Shown here one piece after another: positions 41,143 through 43,982 of a stretch of 43,982 nucleotides of DNA (the first letter of the stretch is position 1; each line of letters opens with the position of its first letter). The stretch lies in contig JAHLWZ010000388.1 of assembly GCA_020536535.1 (NCBI GenBank), positions 779 through 44,760 of the forward strand, written 5' to 3'. The notes under the pieces are model-generated. The model did not search any database and had not been told where the DNA came from. It saw nothing but the letters and a program-made list of their open reading frames with translations. The position numbers and the translations under genes are program-made. The DNA comes from Pelomyxa schiedti. Taxonomy: Eukaryota > Evosea > Pelobiontida > Pelomyxidae.

Positions 41143-43982
41143 TTAACTTTGTTCACAGTTTTTTCTGTCGAAAATCCTGAGGAGCTGAGTCATTGTGGGA
41201 CGGGCGTTGGGATCGCGAACCCAGCAATTCACCACGATGGTCATGGCCCAACTGGGTAGTTTGGGTGCCGGTGGTGATTTTGGAAGTTGTGGGAGTATCT
41301 TGCCGAGTGCCAGTTCTCCTGCAACGCGCATGTCGATCATTTGAGCCTGCCCATTGAAAAACCGGAAATATGTGAAATCAAGGTGGCTGAAGGGCGAATT
41401 TATGGGATCCATCAGCCTGAAAACAGCCATTGCTTTATTTATTTTTGTGTTGGTTAGGGCTGTTGCTGCACAAAAAGGTATTTACCAAAGCTCCAAACAT
41501 CAGCCTTTGTGTCAGACTTTTCATGATTGAAATCTTCGGGCGAATATACTTCCAACTGTGCCCGGCCAAAGGCGTATCTCCGACTCTGTGCTGCTCCGGA
41601 ATAAAGAACTTGAGACAACCCAAAATCAGCAATCTGGTATCAGCTAGTGAGCAATATCGAACAACAGTAAAAAGTGGAACCTTTGCCCAAGGGCCGGGGC
41701 TGGATTCATCCAAGGAGCAAATAAAAATGGTTCCTGTGAAGCATTACTCTCTATAAAATTAAGGAAGGAATAATAGAACCTGTGTGGAGGTCACCGTGAA
41801 CAATGGGAGGTTTCCGGGTGTGCAAAAATTCCAGGCCCCGAGCCACGTCTTTCAAGATCTTCTTCCTCATGCTCATTGGAAGGACTTGGTCCAAGAATCG
41901 GGTGCTGTTTTCCCCTTTTTCAAGACACACCCGCACCAAGTCGTTCAAGTCCGGTTTCTTGATTTTAGTGTCTCCAAGAAGTTTTATGACACTCGGTGGA
42001 ATGATGGGACAAACAAGCTCCATCACCAAGTAAAGGTTCGGGACAAGACAAGCACCATAGAACTTGACAATATTTGGATGTGCAGAAACTGCGTTCAGAA
42101 GTGTTGCCTCAAAGATGAACGCTGCAATGGCTTGGGGTGTGACCACCTCCTCCAATGGTTGTTTTACAGCCACGGGTTTGCCCTGATATGTTGCCCTCAG
42201 CACTTGCCCGAAACCACCTCTTCCCAATGGTTGCTGGGCGGATATCTCGAGTTCTGCAGGAGCAATCACAGGCAAGTGCTCGAGGAGGATATCTGGTGCA
42301 ATTTCTGTCAGCTCCACTTCAACACTTTCTGTCTTGTCAGCTTGGCAAAGCAGATACTTCGTTCCTGATTTTGCAGTTTCAAGGACTGTTCTTTCGGGGA
42401 AACATGTTGTGTTTGGTGGCAGGCACACAACACTATGTACAGGTTGTTGTGTTGGACCAAAACGCAGGAATTGAAGCAAGCAATGAGGGCAAGGAAAAGA
42501 GGTATCCAATCCATTTAATAAATCATTGTAGGAATACTCCATGAATTGCTTGATCAAAGTCATCACGTGGAGTATCAAGCTCTTCCTTTTCCACAGTGGT
42601 GTTTCTTCTTTGGTGATATTCAGTGCTGACCCTTGGGGTGAATTCGCTGGCTCCTCAATTGTGGTTTGCATGCAAATGTTGATTGCATGTTTTTTGTCTT
42701 TTTCCGTTGAATGTTGCATGACCTCGTGTGTCATAAGCAGTTTCTGCTCTATGACGGACGAAGAAGCTGAATCTTGGATACTGAGATTTTCAATGATAAG
42801 ACCTTCATTCGATGCAAACAGAGAGACTGTTTCTGGAATTCCAAGCACCATCACCATCAACCTTGGGAAAAACCCAATTGGTAGAAAGTGGAACCTGAGA
42901 ACTCTCCCGCTCATGACAACCTTGGTGCCTGTCCCAGTGGGTGCGGTCCAAAATGAGGCTGCTTTTGCACTTTCCTCAGAAGAGCAATGCGTGAGGTCCG
43001 GAAGAAGGGAGGGAGCTACTAGGCGCCCGTCGGACATGGTGAACAGGATTTCAAAAGTCTGCAATAGCTCAAGAAGGGTGGCATGCTGTTGAGGGGGAAA
43101 TTCAGCAAAAAGCTGAGGGATATTCCTCCGGAGCACAAAACCATTTGTGACCCAGCCAGTTGTTCGTATTCTGGTCACTGATGTCATCACCTTGGAGAGG
43201 AAAGCTGGTTTCAACACAATCAAGTCAGAAAGTGCCATCCCAGTTTTCCTCCTCAGGAAAGCTGAGTCTGACTTAGGCGAAGATTGCCCCATCAGAGTGC
43301 TGCACACTTTATTGTGGTGCCTGAAATGTATGATGCTCCCTGCGTCCAACAGGAAGTCAGAACACATGTCAATTTCTCCTTGATCACTACCATCGCTCTG
43401 TCCAACACCCTTTGACTTTGCAATTGCAACATAGTCACTCCAAATAAGCGTATCGTCTGGCATGGCTGTCAGGTGCTTGTGCAATTGAACCCAGTTTGAT
43501 GATACAGTAATCTGACGGGTATTTGCGATTTCCTCCAATTTGTCTGAAACTCGCTCCACAGCACCCTTGACACATATTGTTTCTGTTTCATCCAGTGCAA
43601 TACCATCACCAGTGGCCACACTCAATCCAAAAACACCATCAAACTGCTTGTTATGAGATTTCATTATTGCTCGCAAAGCAAGGCAGGCAGGGAAGGGCTC
43701 AGTTTTGTCAAGGTGTGTTCCAACAAGAACAATATGAACCTTCTCTTGCCTGAATGACATATTTATCAGATCCACCCAATACTTGATTTTTGGTGGAAGT
43801 ATCACGGAATCACCATTCCAGTCAACAAGTGATAAGTCGAAAAGTAACAAGAAGACAGATCTGCTGCACAAGAAGAACTGATGTGATGGGTAAAGCACAT
43901 CTTGACCTCCTGCCAAATTTTGTGTCACTCCATAAATAAAAAAAAAGGGGGAAAATGAGAGTGGTGGGGCAAACACACCCAA
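41143..43982 (-). CDS. R4: Roco protein, 3' part (Roc, COR, kinase); 5' end beyond window
   Basis: The visible exons are 43982-43979 (partial), 43909-41780, 41733-41681, 41633-41486 and 41432-41143, in frame to a stop at 41143. The intron at 43910-43978 splits the Roc DxxG motif as in the other copies. The window starts after the P-loop, so LRR and N-terminal parts are not seen. Roc G4 is GTHLDK; the preceding loop is about 12 residues shorter than in R2. Kinase: GRGGFGQV, VAVK and DFG are intact, SPED replaces APE, but the catalytic loop reads HGDLHTGT where all other copies have HGDLHTGN or HGDLHIGN, replacing the metal-binding Asn. The C-terminus (RIFDRKNCEQS) is also different. It is closest to R3 over the kinase and to R2 over Roc. 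Confidence 0.85.

Overview
Organism and general character. The window is nuclear DNA of a single-celled eukaryote. Genes are split by very short GT-AG introns (about 28-150 nt), and most coding sequence is low-complexity-tolerant protist-style protein. Roco-family LRR-Roc-COR-kinase proteins, a SAM/caspase-like protein and a DUSP-UBL protein together suggest an amoebozoan-like protist; I cannot name the species and hold the group only weakly. I recognised no tRNA, rRNA, CRISPR or prokaryotic operon structure.

Layout. 1-1403: a broken DDE-superfamily transposase (+), truncated by the window edge. 1404-4398: gene-poor DNA with tandem repeats and a 253-bp MITE-like element. 4399-13828 (-): Roco gene R1, 21 exons, 2,700 codons, carrying TWO complete Roc-COR-kinase units. 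14141-15035 (+): U1, a small DUSP-UBL protein without a protease domain. 15158-15482 (-): a dead copy of the last Roco kinase exon. 15698-18195 (+): an ankyrin-like/low-complexity protein. 18347-24843 (-): Roco gene R2 (17 exons, 1,792 residues). 25164-26002 (+): a 220-residue possible beta-trefoil protein. 26113-32858 (-): Roco gene R3 (17 exons, 1,928 residues). 33048-34154 and 34305-35549 (-): two tandem paralogues of an unrecognised family. 35897-38393 (-): a SAM plus coiled-coil plus caspase-like protein (703 residues). 38868-39815 (-): an internally deleted pseudogene copy of it. 39999-40930 (+): U2, paralogue of U1. 41143-43982 (-): the 3' part of a fourth Roco gene, R4, running off the window.

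How the parts relate. My spliced models of R1, R2 and R3 stay in frame from start to stop and share nearly all splice sites and phases, so they are one recently expanded family. The shared architecture is: a Ras-like domain that has lost its nucleotide-binding motifs, a ribonuclease-inhibitor-like LRR array built from phase-1 exons, a Roc GTPase, COR, a CxxC-containing linker, and a TKL-type protein kinase. R1 adds a second Roc-COR-kinase unit fused directly behind the first kinase by a 3.1-kb internal tandem duplication. R2 and R4 have kinase changes that may weaken catalysis. The neighbours (caspase-like protein, DUSP-UBL modules) belong to ubiquitin and cell-death-type signalling families, so a signalling or defence cluster is a reasonable but unproven reading. 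All exon borders were derived by eye from splice motifs, reading frame and comparison among paralogues.
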